Shown here one piece after another: positions 15,714 through 23,835 of a DNA stretch of 64,000 bases (positions within the stretch are counted from its first letter, which is position 1; each line of letters opens with the position of its first letter). This DNA comes from Halorubrum sp. 48-1-W (GTDB taxonomy: Archaea; Halobacteriota; Halobacteria; Halobacteriales; Haloferacaceae): assembly GCF_003287355.1 (NCBI RefSeq), contig NZ_QMIM01000022.1, positions 1 to 64,000 of the forward strand, read 5' to 3'. A program made the position numbers and the translations under genes. The notes beneath the pieces are model-generated. The model was not told where the DNA came from. It did not search any database and saw only the letters and a program-made list of their open reading frames with translations.

Positions 15714-16892
15714 ATGGTCGAGCTGCTTCTCATCGTCGGTCTCGCCGTCACGGTTTTCGTCGGATACAACGTCGGCGGCTCGACGACGGGACCGGCGTTC
15801 GGGCCCGCGGTCGGTTCCGGCGTGCTCTCGAAGGTCGGGGCCGCCGCCCTGATGTCGGTGTTCTTCTTCATCGGCGCGGGAACGCTGGGACGGCGGGTGG
15901 TCGACACGCTCGGTCGGGACCTCGTTACGCGTGGCGGCGTCTTCACGCTCGAGACGAGCATCGTCGTGCTGTTCTTCATCGGCGGGGCGCTCTTCATCGG
16001 AAACTACTACGGCGTCCCGGCGTCGACGTCGATGACGGCGGTCGGCGCGATAGCGGGCCTCGGCGTCGCGACCGGGAGCCTCGACTGGAGCGTGATGGGC
16101 GAGATCGCGGTCTGGTGGATCGTGGCACCGATCATCGGCTTCTGGGTCTCCGGCGTCATCGGCCGGTACTTCTATCCGCGGATCAACCAGTGGGTCGCGG
16201 TCGAGACCAGCGACGGGGCCCTCATCGAACTCGACCGGTCGGGGGTCGTCCCACAGCCGACGCTGGGGCCGAACACGACGCGTCGGGAGGTCGGCGGGGC
16301 GGTCACCGTCGTCGCCATCGGCTGTCTGATGGCCTTCTCGTCGGGAACTTCGAACATCGCGAACGCCGTCGCGCCGCTCGTCGGTGCCGGCGTCGTCGAC
16401 ATGAACCCCATGATCGTGCTCGGGAGCGCCGCGGTCGCGGTCGGCGCGTTCACCATCGCGCGTCGCACCCTCGACACGCTCGGCAACGATATCACCGACC
16501 TCCCGCTCACGGCGGCGATCGTCGTCGCCGTCGTCTCCTCGGGGATCGTCGTCGGCCTCTCGGCCATCGGGATCCCCGCCTCCTTTGTGATCATCGCGAC
16601 GATGTCGATCGTCGGGCTGGGCTGGGGTCGCGCGACGCGCACGGTCACCGTCGGGGAGGGGATCCGCGGCGGCGCGGAGACGAACGTCTCCGTCGGCGCG
16701 TTGAAGGCGGACGAACCCGGCGACGAGCCGGAGGACATCGGCGAGGAGGACCCCGCGGACATCCCGGCAGCGGCGGACCTGTTCAACCCGTCGACGACCG
16801 CCCGGATCGTGGTGTTACAGAACGTCGTCCCGCTGTTGTCGACGCTCGGCGCCCTCGGCACGTTCGGACTCCTCTTCCGGTACGTCTGGTGA
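15714..16892 (+). CDS. PiT-family inorganic phosphate transporter-like permease
   Basis: 392 aa with about ten hydrophobic segments. The family's two inverted signature blocks are recognisable: the first as GYNVGGSTTGPAFGPAVGSG near residue 16, the second as SSGTSNIANAVAPLVGAG near residue 205. The first lacks the usual G-A-N-D, so ion specificity could differ from classical Pi/cation symport. A charged cytoplasmic loop precedes the last segment. ATG 15714 has a TTAA box (15682-15688) at about -29. A paralogue of the same length lies at 22423. Confidence 0.85.
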   Translation: MVELLLIVGLAVTVFVGYNVGGSTTGPAFGPAVGSGVLSKVGAAALMSVFFFIGAGTLGRRVVDTLGRDLVTRGGVFTLETSIVVLFFIGGALFIGNYYGVPASTSMTAVGAIAGLGVATGSLDWSVMGEIAVWWIVAPIIGFWVSGVIGRYFYPRINQWVAVETSDGALIELDRSGVVPQPTLGPNTTRREVGGAVTVVAIGCLMAFSSGTSNIANAVAPLVGAGVVDMNPMIVLGSAAVAVGAFTIARRTLDTLGNDITDLPLTAAIVVAVVSSGIVVGLSAIGIPASFVIIATMSIVGLGWGRATRTVTVGEGIRGGAETNVSVGALKADEPGDEPEDIGEEDPADIPAAADLFNPSTTARIVVLQNVVPLLSTLGALGTFGLLFRYVW

Positions 16893-16953
16893 GACGGGTT
16901 CCAGCCCGGTCGACGAGACGGGAGCCGGTTCGTCGGATTGGACGGATATCGAG

Positions 16954-17562
16954 CTACCGCCCGAACCGTCGCTGTCTGTCCTGGAAATCGAGGACGGCCC
17001 GCAGGTAGTCCCGGCGTCGGAACTCCCGCCAGTTCACGTCGGTGAAGTAGAGCTCGGCGTACACCGACTGCCAGATGGCGAAGTCGGAGAGCCGCTCCGC
17101 GCCGGTCTTGATCACGAGATCGGGCTCGGTCGGGAACACCAGTCGGTCCGTGACGGCCGTCTCGTCGATCTCCTCGGGGCGTAGCTCGCCGGCGTCGACG
17201 TCGGCAGCGAGGTCGCGGACGGCGGCGGCGAACTCGGCTTTCCCGCCGAGGCCGACGTTCACCCGGATCGGGGCGTCCGCCGACTCGGTGCCGTCCGGGC
17301 CGCGGATCGACATCGGACGCGGCGCGTCCAGGTCATGGAACTCCCGCGCGAGCGAGGGGACGACCGCCTCGTCGAGCACCGAGACGGAGACGGTCACGCG
17401 CTCGGCGCCGTACTGGAACGCCCAGCCGAGCGCCGCAGTGAGGGTGTCGAACGCGCCGTCCGCGAGCAGGTCGCGCTCGGTGATGACGATCGCGACGTGC
17501 TCGGGCGGGTCACCCTCGTGGAGTCGGTGGCGAACGGCGAGGTACGCGTCGTAGAGGCCCAC
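16954..17562 (-). CDS. Degenerate cis-prenyltransferase (UppS-like) protein
   Basis: The 202-aa protein starts with GTG. Its C-terminal half matches the UppS family: TEPDLVIKTGAERLSDFAIWQSVYAELYFTDVNW corresponds in parts to the usual 'PDLLIRTGGE...SNFLLWQ..Y.E.YF....W' region. The catalytic N-terminal motif (MDGNxR) is replaced by 'VITERDLLADG', and the IPP-binding Arg-Thr-Gly is Lys-Thr-Gly. It is also about 40 residues shorter than active enzymes. It is therefore likely a non-catalytic partner or a repurposed protein. The C-terminus RRFGR resembles the RxG tail of NgBR-type subunits. Confidence 0.75.
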   Translation of the reverse strand: MGLYDAYLAVRHRLHEGDPPEHVAIVITERDLLADGAFDTLTAALGWAFQYGAERVTVSVSVLDEAVVPSLAREFHDLDAPRPMSIRGPDGTESADAPIRVNVGLGGKAEFAAAVRDLAADVDAGELRPEEIDETAVTDRLVFPTEPDLVIKTGAERLSDFAIWQSVYAELYFTDVNWREFRRRDYLRAVLDFQDRQRRFGR

Positions 17563-17606
17563 GATCGTCGATCGCTTTCCGGGGTGTAAAACCCCGCGGA
17601 CGAGGG

Positions 17607-17614
17607 GTTTAATC
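17607..17614 (+). promoter_or_regulatory. TTAA-type box before the membrane protein at 17638
   Basis: gtttaatc is centred about 28 nt before the ATG at 17638, and a leaderless transcript is expected. Confidence 0.5.
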
Positions 17615-17637
17615 GACCGTCGGTCCAAGGGGGGTTG

Positions 17638-18183
17638 ATGACCGACAGCTACCGGGGCGTGTTCGGCGCGATCCCGTACGCGATCCGCACCACCGACTCC
17701 TGGACGATGCGCGTCTACGGGGTGGTCGGCGCGCTGGCGGCCGCGGCCATCGCGCTCGTCGTCTCGCTCGCGCTCGTCGTCTGGATGGCCGAGACCGCCG
17801 GCGTCCCGAGCGGGACGTACCTGTTCACGCGGTCGCTGTACGTGATCCTCGGGTTCGCCGCGGTCGCCCCGCTTCTGGCACCGCTCCTCTTCGTCGCGCG
17901 ACGGCACCGACGGAACCTCCCCGTCGCAGCGGGGTACGACCGGAAACTGGCGTACGCGGGGTTCCTGTTCCTCTCCTCGTTGTACCTCGGCCTGATCGTC
18001 ACCGCTCCCGCGGACCTGCGCGATCCGACCGAGTCCGTGCTGCTCTCGGCGCTGTACGCGCTCCCCCGCCCCGCCGGGGCGCTGTTTCCCGTCGTCACTG
18101 CGGCGGTCGTGTTCTGGACCCACTACCGTCTCCGGAGCGGCGGCGAGGACGGCTCGAAACCCGGAAATGGCTCGACGACCTAG
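17638..18183 (+). CDS. Four-segment membrane protein of unknown function
   Basis: 181 aa with four strong hydrophobic segments (about 25-50, 65-90, 105-125 and 140-160), short loops and hydrophilic ends. No known motif. It is divergent from the UppS-like gene and ends 8 bp before the DUF5812-like gene, so the two are probably co-transcribed. Confidence 0.75.
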   Translation: MTDSYRGVFGAIPYAIRTTDSWTMRVYGVVGALAAAAIALVVSLALVVWMAETAGVPSGTYLFTRSLYVILGFAAVAPLLAPLLFVARRHRRNLPVAAGYDRKLAYAGFLFLSSLYLGLIVTAPADLRDPTESVLLSALYALPRPAGALFPVVTAAVVFWTHYRLRSGGEDGSKPGNGSTT

Positions 18184-18191
18184 CGGCGATA

Positions 18192-18662
18192 ATGACCGAC
18201 GAAAAGGAGGGGACGTTCCTCGTCACCCACGTCGAGGCGGACACCGCGGTGCTCAAGGACGCCCACGACGGCCAGGTCCACACCCTGAGCTCGAACCCCG
18301 GGTTGGCGCTCTTCGACGCCGTCGAGGCGACGGTCGCGCCGGAGCCGCCGATGGAGGTCACCTACCGGGTTGTCGAGGTCGAAGACCGGCGGCCGCTCTC
18401 GCTCGAGCGGAGCGAGGAACCCCCGACGGTCCACGAACGCGAACTCGCCGCCGACCTCCCGACCGGCGAGTTGACCCGGGAACCGCGGGCCGGGATCGGC
18501 GAGATCCACGTGTTGTCCCCGCCGGAGGACGCGACCGAGGAGGCGGCAGTGGACGTGCTCGAGGACCGCGAGGGCACCCTCTCGCGGGCCGCCAAGCTCG
18601 GGGTGAACCGCGTCGAGGTCCGGGCGGAACCGGGCGTGCTCAGCGTGCGGTATCTGCCCTGA
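18192..18662 (+). CDS. DUF5812-like haloarchaeal protein
   Basis: 156 aa, soluble and acidic. The N-terminal 'GTFLVTHVEADTAVLKDAHDG' segment followed by beta-rich sequence and 'APEPPMEVTY' matches my recollection of the DUF5812 family, which has no assigned function. The C-terminal half (ATEEAAVDVLEDREGTLSRAAKLG) could pack as a small alpha/beta domain. It follows the membrane protein by 8 bp and is upstream of secF. Confidence 0.7.
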   Translation: MTDEKEGTFLVTHVEADTAVLKDAHDGQVHTLSSNPGLALFDAVEATVAPEPPMEVTYRVVEVEDRRPLSLERSEEPPTVHERELAADLPTGELTREPRAGIGEIHVLSPPEDATEEAAVDVLEDREGTLSRAAKLGVNRVEVRAEPGVLSVRYLP

Positions 18663-18712
18663 ACTCGGGATCGAGCCGGAGCGTCGTTTTCGAGCGATCC
18701 CGGAGATAAGAA

Positions 18713-18721
18713 GGCTTATTC
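18713..18721 (+). promoter_or_regulatory. TATA-like box of secF-secD
   Basis: ggcttattc is centred 27-28 nt before the ATG at 18745. Confidence 0.55.
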
Positions 18722-18744
18722 GGGCTCACGGACGAACCCGTTCC

Positions 18745-19629
18745 ATGACAGCGATCGAGGTACCGGAGGTCGACTACACCGAGTACTCGAACCGCCAGCT
18801 CGTGCTCGTGCCGCTCGCGGTGCTCGTGCTGGCGATCGTCGTGATCGGCGGGTGGTACGCCGTCACGGGCGCGCCGGCGACGCTCGGGCTTGAGTTCACC
18901 GGCGGCGTCGAGCTCCGGATCGCCGACGACGGTAGCGGGGACGTCGAGGAGCGGATCGAGACGACGTTCGACCGCGAACCCGACTCGATCCGCGCGATCC
19001 CCGCGGACGACGTGTACGTCGTGACCTTCCGGGCGGGCGACGACGACCCGGACGGGCTCGCGAGCGACCTGGAAGAACAGGCGGACGCGGCGGACCTCGA
19101 GACGGAGGCGATAGACCAGGTGTCGGCGAGTTTCGCCACCGACACCGCGCGGACGGCGGTCTTCGGGATCGGGCTCGCGTTCCTCGGGATGAGCGTGCTC
19201 GTGTTCGCGCTGTTCCGGACGTTCGTCCCCTCCATCGCGGTCGTCGCGTCCGCGTTCTCCGACCTGGTCATCCCCGTCGCCGCGATGAACCTGCTCGGCA
19301 TCGAGATGACGCTGGGTATCGTCGCGGCCCTCCTCATGATCATCGGGTACAGCGTCGACTCGGACATCCTGTTGAACAACTCCGTGTTGCGCCGAACGGG
19401 CGAGTTCTACGAGTCCGTGAACCGCGCGATGCGGACCGGGGTGACGATGACGGTGACCTCTATCGCCGCGATGGTCGTCATGGCGATCGTCGCGACGGTC
19501 TTCGGGATCGGCCTTCTGCGTGACATCGGGATCATCCTCACGATCGGGCTCTGTGCGGACCTGATGAACACGTACCTGTTGAACGTGGCATTGCTGCGGT
19601 GGTACAAGTTCGAGGGGGTGAAACGCTGA
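18745..19629 (+). CDS. secF: Protein-export membrane protein SecF
   Basis: 294 aa. One N-terminal membrane segment, an extracellular domain with the family's 'GLEFTGGVELRI' block, then five clustered membrane segments with SecF-type motifs (MTLGIVAALLMIIGYSVDSDILL and the conserved region around RRTGEFYESVNRAMRTG). SecF and SecD assist Sec-dependent export using the ion gradient. The stop overlaps the secD ATG (TGATG). The F-then-D order is usual in haloarchaea. Confidence 0.96.
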   Translation: MTAIEVPEVDYTEYSNRQLVLVPLAVLVLAIVVIGGWYAVTGAPATLGLEFTGGVELRIADDGSGDVEERIETTFDREPDSIRAIPADDVYVVTFRAGDDDPDGLASDLEEQADAADLETEAIDQVSASFATDTARTAVFGIGLAFLGMSVLVFALFRTFVPSIAVVASAFSDLVIPVAAMNLLGIEMTLGIVAALLMIIGYSVDSDILLNNSVLRRTGEFYESVNRAMRTGVTMTVTSIAAMVVMAIVATVFGIGLLRDIGIILTIGLCADLMNTYLLNVALLRWYKFEGVKR

Positions 19630-21239
19630 TGTTCGAACCGATAAAGGAGAACTGGCGGGTGCTGCTCCTCGTCGTGGTCGTGCTCGGTGCGACGGTCGCG
19701 CTCTTCGCCCCGCAGTTCGCCCCCCAGACCGCGCCCGGCGAGTCACAGGGCGACGCGACACAGGGCGTCACGAACCTCCAGTACGGGCTCGACCTGGCCG
19801 GCGGGACGCGGGTCCGAGCGCCGCTTCTCGGCTACACCGCGACGAACGTGGAGTTCGACGGCGAGAACCCGTCGCAGGTCGCGAGCGACGTCGCCGCCGA
19901 GTTGGACGAGACCTCCGCGCGTGACGTCAGCGCGGTCCAAACCACCGAGGAGGGCGGCGAGGTGGAGGTCACGGACTCCTCGGTCAGCGAGGAGGAGTTC
20001 CGCGCTGCGATGGACGCCTCGGGGTACGCCTACGACGGGATCAGAAGCGGCGTGACACAGGAGAGCCGCGACGCGGCCGAGCAGGTCATCCAGGACAAGA
20101 TCAACGAGGCGGGGCTCTCCGGCGGGAGCGTCCAGCAGGTCCAGTCGGTCACCGGCGAGTACTTCCTCCTGATCGAGGTGCCCGGACAGGGCCGCCAGGA
20201 CGTGATCGACCTCCTCGAGGAGCGCGGGACCGTCCAGATCGCCATCGCGTACCCCGACTCGTCGGCCGAGGACGGGACCGCTGTCGAAGAGAACGTCCTG
20301 ATCCAGGACGACTTCGAGGACATCGGCACCGCGAGCAGGCAAGAGGGCGGTCCGGGGGCGTACGTCCCCGTCTCCGTCGTCAACGAGGCCCCCGAGGGCG
20401 AACAGTCGCCCGCCCACCGCTTCCAGGACGCGGCCGTCGAGTACGAGGTCGCGAGCGCCTCGGGCGGGGCGCGCTGTGACTACGACATGGACGCCGACGC
20501 GCTCGGCGAGGGCAGCGACTCCTGTCTCCTGCTCGTCGTCGACGGCGAGGTCGTCAACGCGTTCGGGATGGAGGACGGGCTCGCACGCAGCATGGCGGAG
20601 GGGAGCTGGGCCGACAGCGGCAACTTCCGGCTGACGACCACCTCCTTCTCCGACGCGCAGACCATCTCGATCAACCTGCGTGCGGGCGCGCTCCCGGCCG
20701 AACTCGACATCAGCGGGCAGGGGACGTCGTCGACCATCTCGGCCTCGCAGGGGGAGAACTTCCGGCTCTACTCGGCCATAACCGGCGTCTTCGCCGTGTT
20801 CGCGGTCGCCGGCATGGTGTTCCTCCGCTACCGCGAGCCGAAGGTGGCGCTCCCGATGATCGTCACTGCGCTCGCGGAGGTGTACGCGCTCCTCGGCTTC
20901 GCGGCGCTCGTGGGCTACCCGCTCGAGCTCGCGGTCATCGCCGGCTTCATCGCCGTGGTCGGGACGGGCGTCGACGACCTCGTGATCATCGCCGACGAGG
21001 TGATGAGCGAGGGCGAGGTCAACTCCCGGACGGTGTTCGACTCGCGGTTCCGCCGGGCGTTCTGGGTGATCGGCGCGGCCGCGGCGACGACTATCGTCGC
21101 CATGTCGCCGCTGATGGTGTTGAGCCTCGGCGACCTCTCCGGGTTCGCCATCTTCACCATCCTCGGCGTGCTCATCGGCGTGCTGGTCACGCGTCCCGCG
21201 TACGGCGACATCCTCCGCCGGCTGTTGACGATCCGGTGA
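19629..21239 (+). CDS. secD: Protein-export membrane protein SecD
   Basis: 536 aa. One N-terminal segment, then the 'GLDLAGGTRV' motif near residue 50, a large extracellular P1 domain with an acidic haloarchaeal insertion, and a C-terminal block of five to six membrane segments including 'GFIAVVGTGVDDLVIIADE'. The ATG overlaps the secF stop. An upstream in-frame start lies within secF and is rejected. Confidence 0.96.
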   Translation: MFEPIKENWRVLLLVVVVLGATVALFAPQFAPQTAPGESQGDATQGVTNLQYGLDLAGGTRVRAPLLGYTATNVEFDGENPSQVASDVAAELDETSARDVSAVQTTEEGGEVEVTDSSVSEEEFRAAMDASGYAYDGIRSGVTQESRDAAEQVIQDKINEAGLSGGSVQQVQSVTGEYFLLIEVPGQGRQDVIDLLEERGTVQIAIAYPDSSAEDGTAVEENVLIQDDFEDIGTASRQEGGPGAYVPVSVVNEAPEGEQSPAHRFQDAAVEYEVASASGGARCDYDMDADALGEGSDSCLLLVVDGEVVNAFGMEDGLARSMAEGSWADSGNFRLTTTSFSDAQTISINLRAGALPAELDISGQGTSSTISASQGENFRLYSAITGVFAVFAVAGMVFLRYREPKVALPMIVTALAEVYALLGFAALVGYPLELAVIAGFIAVVGTGVDDLVIIADEVMSEGEVNSRTVFDSRFRRAFWVIGAAAATTIVAMSPLMVLSLGDLSGFAIFTILGVLIGVLVTRPAYGDILRRLLTIR

Positions 21240-21293
21240 GGAGGGTCCCCGCTCCCGGCACTCGACGGTCCGATCGCTCGGCCCGCCCGCGAC

Positions 21294-21300
21294 GCTTAAC
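21294..21300 (+). promoter_or_regulatory. TTAA-type box of the phosphoesterase gene
   Basis: gcttaac is centred about 28 nt before the ATG at 21325, consistent with leaderless transcription. Confidence 0.45.
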
Positions 21301-21324
21301 CGCCGTGCGCCGGAAACGGACGCC

Positions 21325-21834
21325 ATGCTCGTCGTCCTCTCCGACACCCACAGCACCGACGACACGAAGCTCCGCGAACGGACCCGCGAGGCGGTCGAGG
21401 GTGCCGACCTCGTCGTCCACGCGGGCGACTTCTATCGTGAACCCGTCCTCGACGAGTTCGAACGGACTGCGGACTCGCTCCGCGCCGTGTTCGGAAACAA
21501 CGACGGGGTGACGATCCGGGACCGACTGCCGGAGGTCCGGACCGTCGAGTTCGGCGGCGTCCGGTTCGCGGTGACACACAAACACCGGAGCGGCGACACC
21601 GGGCTCGTCATGCTCGCTCGCGGCCGCGACGCCGACGCCGTGATCTGCGGACACACCCACCGACCGCGCTTCGACGACTCGACCGCGGTCCCGATCCTGA
21701 ACCCGGGAAGCCACGCCCAGCCGCGGGGGAACCGGCCGGCCCACGCGGAACTCGAGTCGGCGGACGGCGGGCTCGACGGCCGACTCGTCACGCCCGACGG
21801 CGAGGTCTTCGAGCGGTTCCGGATCGAGCGCTAG
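21325..21834 (+). CDS. YfcE/MJ0936-family metallophosphoesterase
   Basis: The 169-aa protein has all family metal motifs in order: SDTHS (residues 6-10), HAGDF (about 32-36), GNND (about 57-60) and GHTHRP (about 107-112), with an NPGS block afterwards. The family hydrolyses phosphodiesters with two metal ions, often Mn or Ni. The cellular substrate is not known. Cytoplasmic, single gene downstream of secD. Confidence 0.92.
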   Translation: MLVVLSDTHSTDDTKLRERTREAVEGADLVVHAGDFYREPVLDEFERTADSLRAVFGNNDGVTIRDRLPEVRTVEFGGVRFAVTHKHRSGDTGLVMLARGRDADAVICGHTHRPRFDDSTAVPILNPGSHAQPRGNRPAHAELESADGGLDGRLVTPDGEVFERFRIER

Positions 21835-22291
21835 CGACGGAGTCGAGTCCGTATCGGGACGACGTAATCGAGTCCGTATCGGGAGGAAGCGCACACGCGT
21901 CCGTCCCGCGTCTCGACGGAGGGGGGGATCGGTCGGACGGGTGGGGACGGACGGCCGCGACTCCCCGCTTCGGCCCGGTCGGACGGTCGTCGGGGGAACG
22001 ACCGTCGTCTCGGGGGCGTCGACCGCCCGGAAGACGGGGGGTCGTCCGAACGGACGGAGGGCGGGGTGGGTCTCGCTTGCGGGGACCGGGTACCGATCGC
22101 GATCGGTACTCGGCGGAGGGCCGAAGCGGGGGTCGCATCCGTGTATCGGAGCGGTCTCGTATTATAGGTGTCCGAGACACAAAAACGCGTTTTAGTGACC
22201 GACGGGATCTCCGAGTTCCCTCCCGTTCCGTCCCGTTCCGGACCGGCCGGCGGGTCGAAACGCCTAACTCGGTTCCGACGGATGTCCGTGT
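21835..22291. promoter_or_regulatory. Intergenic region with tandem segment, TATA box and two palindromes
   Basis: 457 bp without a supported gene. Right after the phosphoesterase stop, 'atcgagtccgtatcggga' recurs twice (about 21840-21885). A tattata box at 22160-22166 is followed by the palindromes gtgtc-cga-gacac (22168-22180) and aaaacgcgtttt (22182-22193). These could be a promoter and operators for the small membrane gene and PiT gene downstream, with a leader of about 100 nt. The remainder is GC-rich sequence with no pattern I recognise. Confidence 0.45.
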
Positions 22292-22420
22292 ATGATATCG
22301 GTCGAGCCGCTGTTCGTGCTCGTTTTAGTCGGCCTCCTCGGGCTGTTCTTCTTCGGCTTCCTCCTCGTCCGGCGCACCCTGATGGGACTGCGTGAAGGGT
22401 ACGAGGACGGGCGGCGATAG
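22292..22420 (+). CDS. 42-aa single-span membrane microprotein before the second PiT gene
   Basis: ATG to TAG with one very hydrophobic segment (VLVLVGLLGLFFFGFLLV) flanked by MISVEPLF and a basic tail beginning RRTLMGLREG. The stop is 2 bp before the ATG of the transporter. Tight coupling, a clean membrane topology (basic end inside) and the lack of any longer overlapping gene support a real protein, perhaps a transporter subunit or modulator. No family recognised. Confidence 0.65.
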   Translation: MISVEPLFVLVLVGLLGLFFFGFLLVRRTLMGLREGYEDGRR

Positions 22421-22422
22421 CG

Positions 22423-23601
22423 ATGGTCGTCACCACGACGCTCACACTCCTCGTCGCCGGCGCCGCCAGCCTCTTCATGGCGTGGTCCATCGGCGCCGGC
22501 TCCTCGGGATCGACGCCGTTCGCCCCGGCCGTCGGAGCCAACGCCATCTCGGTGATGCGCGCCGGCCTCGTCGTCGGCGTTCTCGGGCTCCTCGGGGCGG
22601 TCCTCCAGGGAGCGAACGTCACAGAGGCGGTCGGCACCGAACTGATCGGCGGGGTCACGCTCACCGCCAGCGCCGCCATCGTCGCGCTCGTCACCGCCGC
22701 GGTGCTCGTCGCCATCGGCGTCTTCGCCGGTTACCCGATCGCGACCGCGTTCACCGTCACGGGCGCGGTCGTCGGCGTCGGCCTCGCGATGGGCGGGGAC
22801 CCCGCGTGGCCGAAGTACACCGAGATACTCACGCTGTGGGTGCTCACCCCGTTCGTCGGCGGCGGGATCGCCTACGGCGTCGCCCGGACGCTGATCGGCG
22901 ACCGCCTCCCGGAGCGCGCGCTCACGGCCGCGCTGGCCGGCGTGGTGGGCGTGATCGTCGCCAACGTCGGGTTCGCGTTGCTCGCCCCCGACGGCGAGCA
23001 GGCGTCGATCGCCGAGGCAGTGGGGACCGCGCTCGGCGTTTCCGGCTCCGTCGGCGTCGTCGCCGTGACCGCCGTCGTGGCAGGTATCGTCGCCACCGTG
23101 GTCTACGTGGACGTCGGACGCGACCGTGCGGGCGCACAACGCCGGTTCCTGCTCGCGATGGGTGGGCTCGTGGCGTTCTCGGCCGGCGGCTCGCAGGTCG
23201 GCCTCGCGATCGGGCCGCTCGTGCCGATCTTCTCCGACGTGGGCGTGCCGCTCTGGGCGCTACTGGTCGGCGGGGGCGTCGGCCTGCTCGCCGGGTCGTG
23301 GACCGGGGCGCCGCGGATGATCAAGGCGATCGCACAGGACTACGCCTCGATGGGGCCGAGACGGTCGATCGCGGCGCTCATCCCGTCGTTCGCCATCGCC
23401 CAGGCCGCGGTCGCGTTCGGGATCCCCGTCTCGTTCAACGAGATCATCGTCTCGGCGATCGTCGGCGCGGGGTACGCCGCCGGCGACGCCGGCGTGAGCC
23501 GCTCGAAGATGGGCTACACCGTGCTCGCGTGGGTCGCGTCGCTCGTCGGGTCGCTGGTGCTCGGGTTCGGCGTCTACTCCGCGGTACGGCTCGTGTTGTG
23601 A
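22423..23601 (+). CDS. PiT-family transporter-like permease (second copy)
   Basis: 392 aa with about ten membrane segments. The two inverted signature regions are more diverged than in the copy at 15714: MAWSIGAGSSGSTPFAPAVGAN near residue 20 and FSAGGSQVGLAIGPLVPIF near residue 252. The conserved Asp of GAND is missing in both halves, so phosphate may not be its substrate. It follows the 42-aa membrane microprotein by 2 bp. Confidence 0.8.
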   Translation: MVVTTTLTLLVAGAASLFMAWSIGAGSSGSTPFAPAVGANAISVMRAGLVVGVLGLLGAVLQGANVTEAVGTELIGGVTLTASAAIVALVTAAVLVAIGVFAGYPIATAFTVTGAVVGVGLAMGGDPAWPKYTEILTLWVLTPFVGGGIAYGVARTLIGDRLPERALTAALAGVVGVIVANVGFALLAPDGEQASIAEAVGTALGVSGSVGVVAVTAVVAGIVATVVYVDVGRDRAGAQRRFLLAMGGLVAFSAGGSQVGLAIGPLVPIFSDVGVPLWALLVGGGVGLLAGSWTGAPRMIKAIAQDYASMGPRRSIAALIPSFAIAQAAVAFGIPVSFNEIIVSAIVGAGYAAGDAGVSRSKMGYTVLAWVASLVGSLVLGFGVYSAVRLVL

Positions 23602-23835
23602 GCACGACGCACTTCGACCGTCTCCCGAACTCCCGAGTCGTCACGCCGCGTCGAACCGTCGACGTGCGCGCCGATCGGAACGTGGCCGAAGTCTCATCGA
23701 TCGTACGGCACCGCACCTCACGCCTCCCCAGCCTCGTCGGTGGTCCTCCGCTTCGCGTCGGACCACCGACTCCCTCGCGGGCTCCGAGCGCCCGGCAGGG
23801 CGCTCGGAGGCGCGCCGACCGCCCCGGATCGACGC

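Noticed and set aside
16954-18123. 389-aa reading of the UppS-like gene
   Set aside because: The N-terminal 185 residues are low-complexity antisense of the membrane protein at 17638; family similarity begins near the GTG at 17562.
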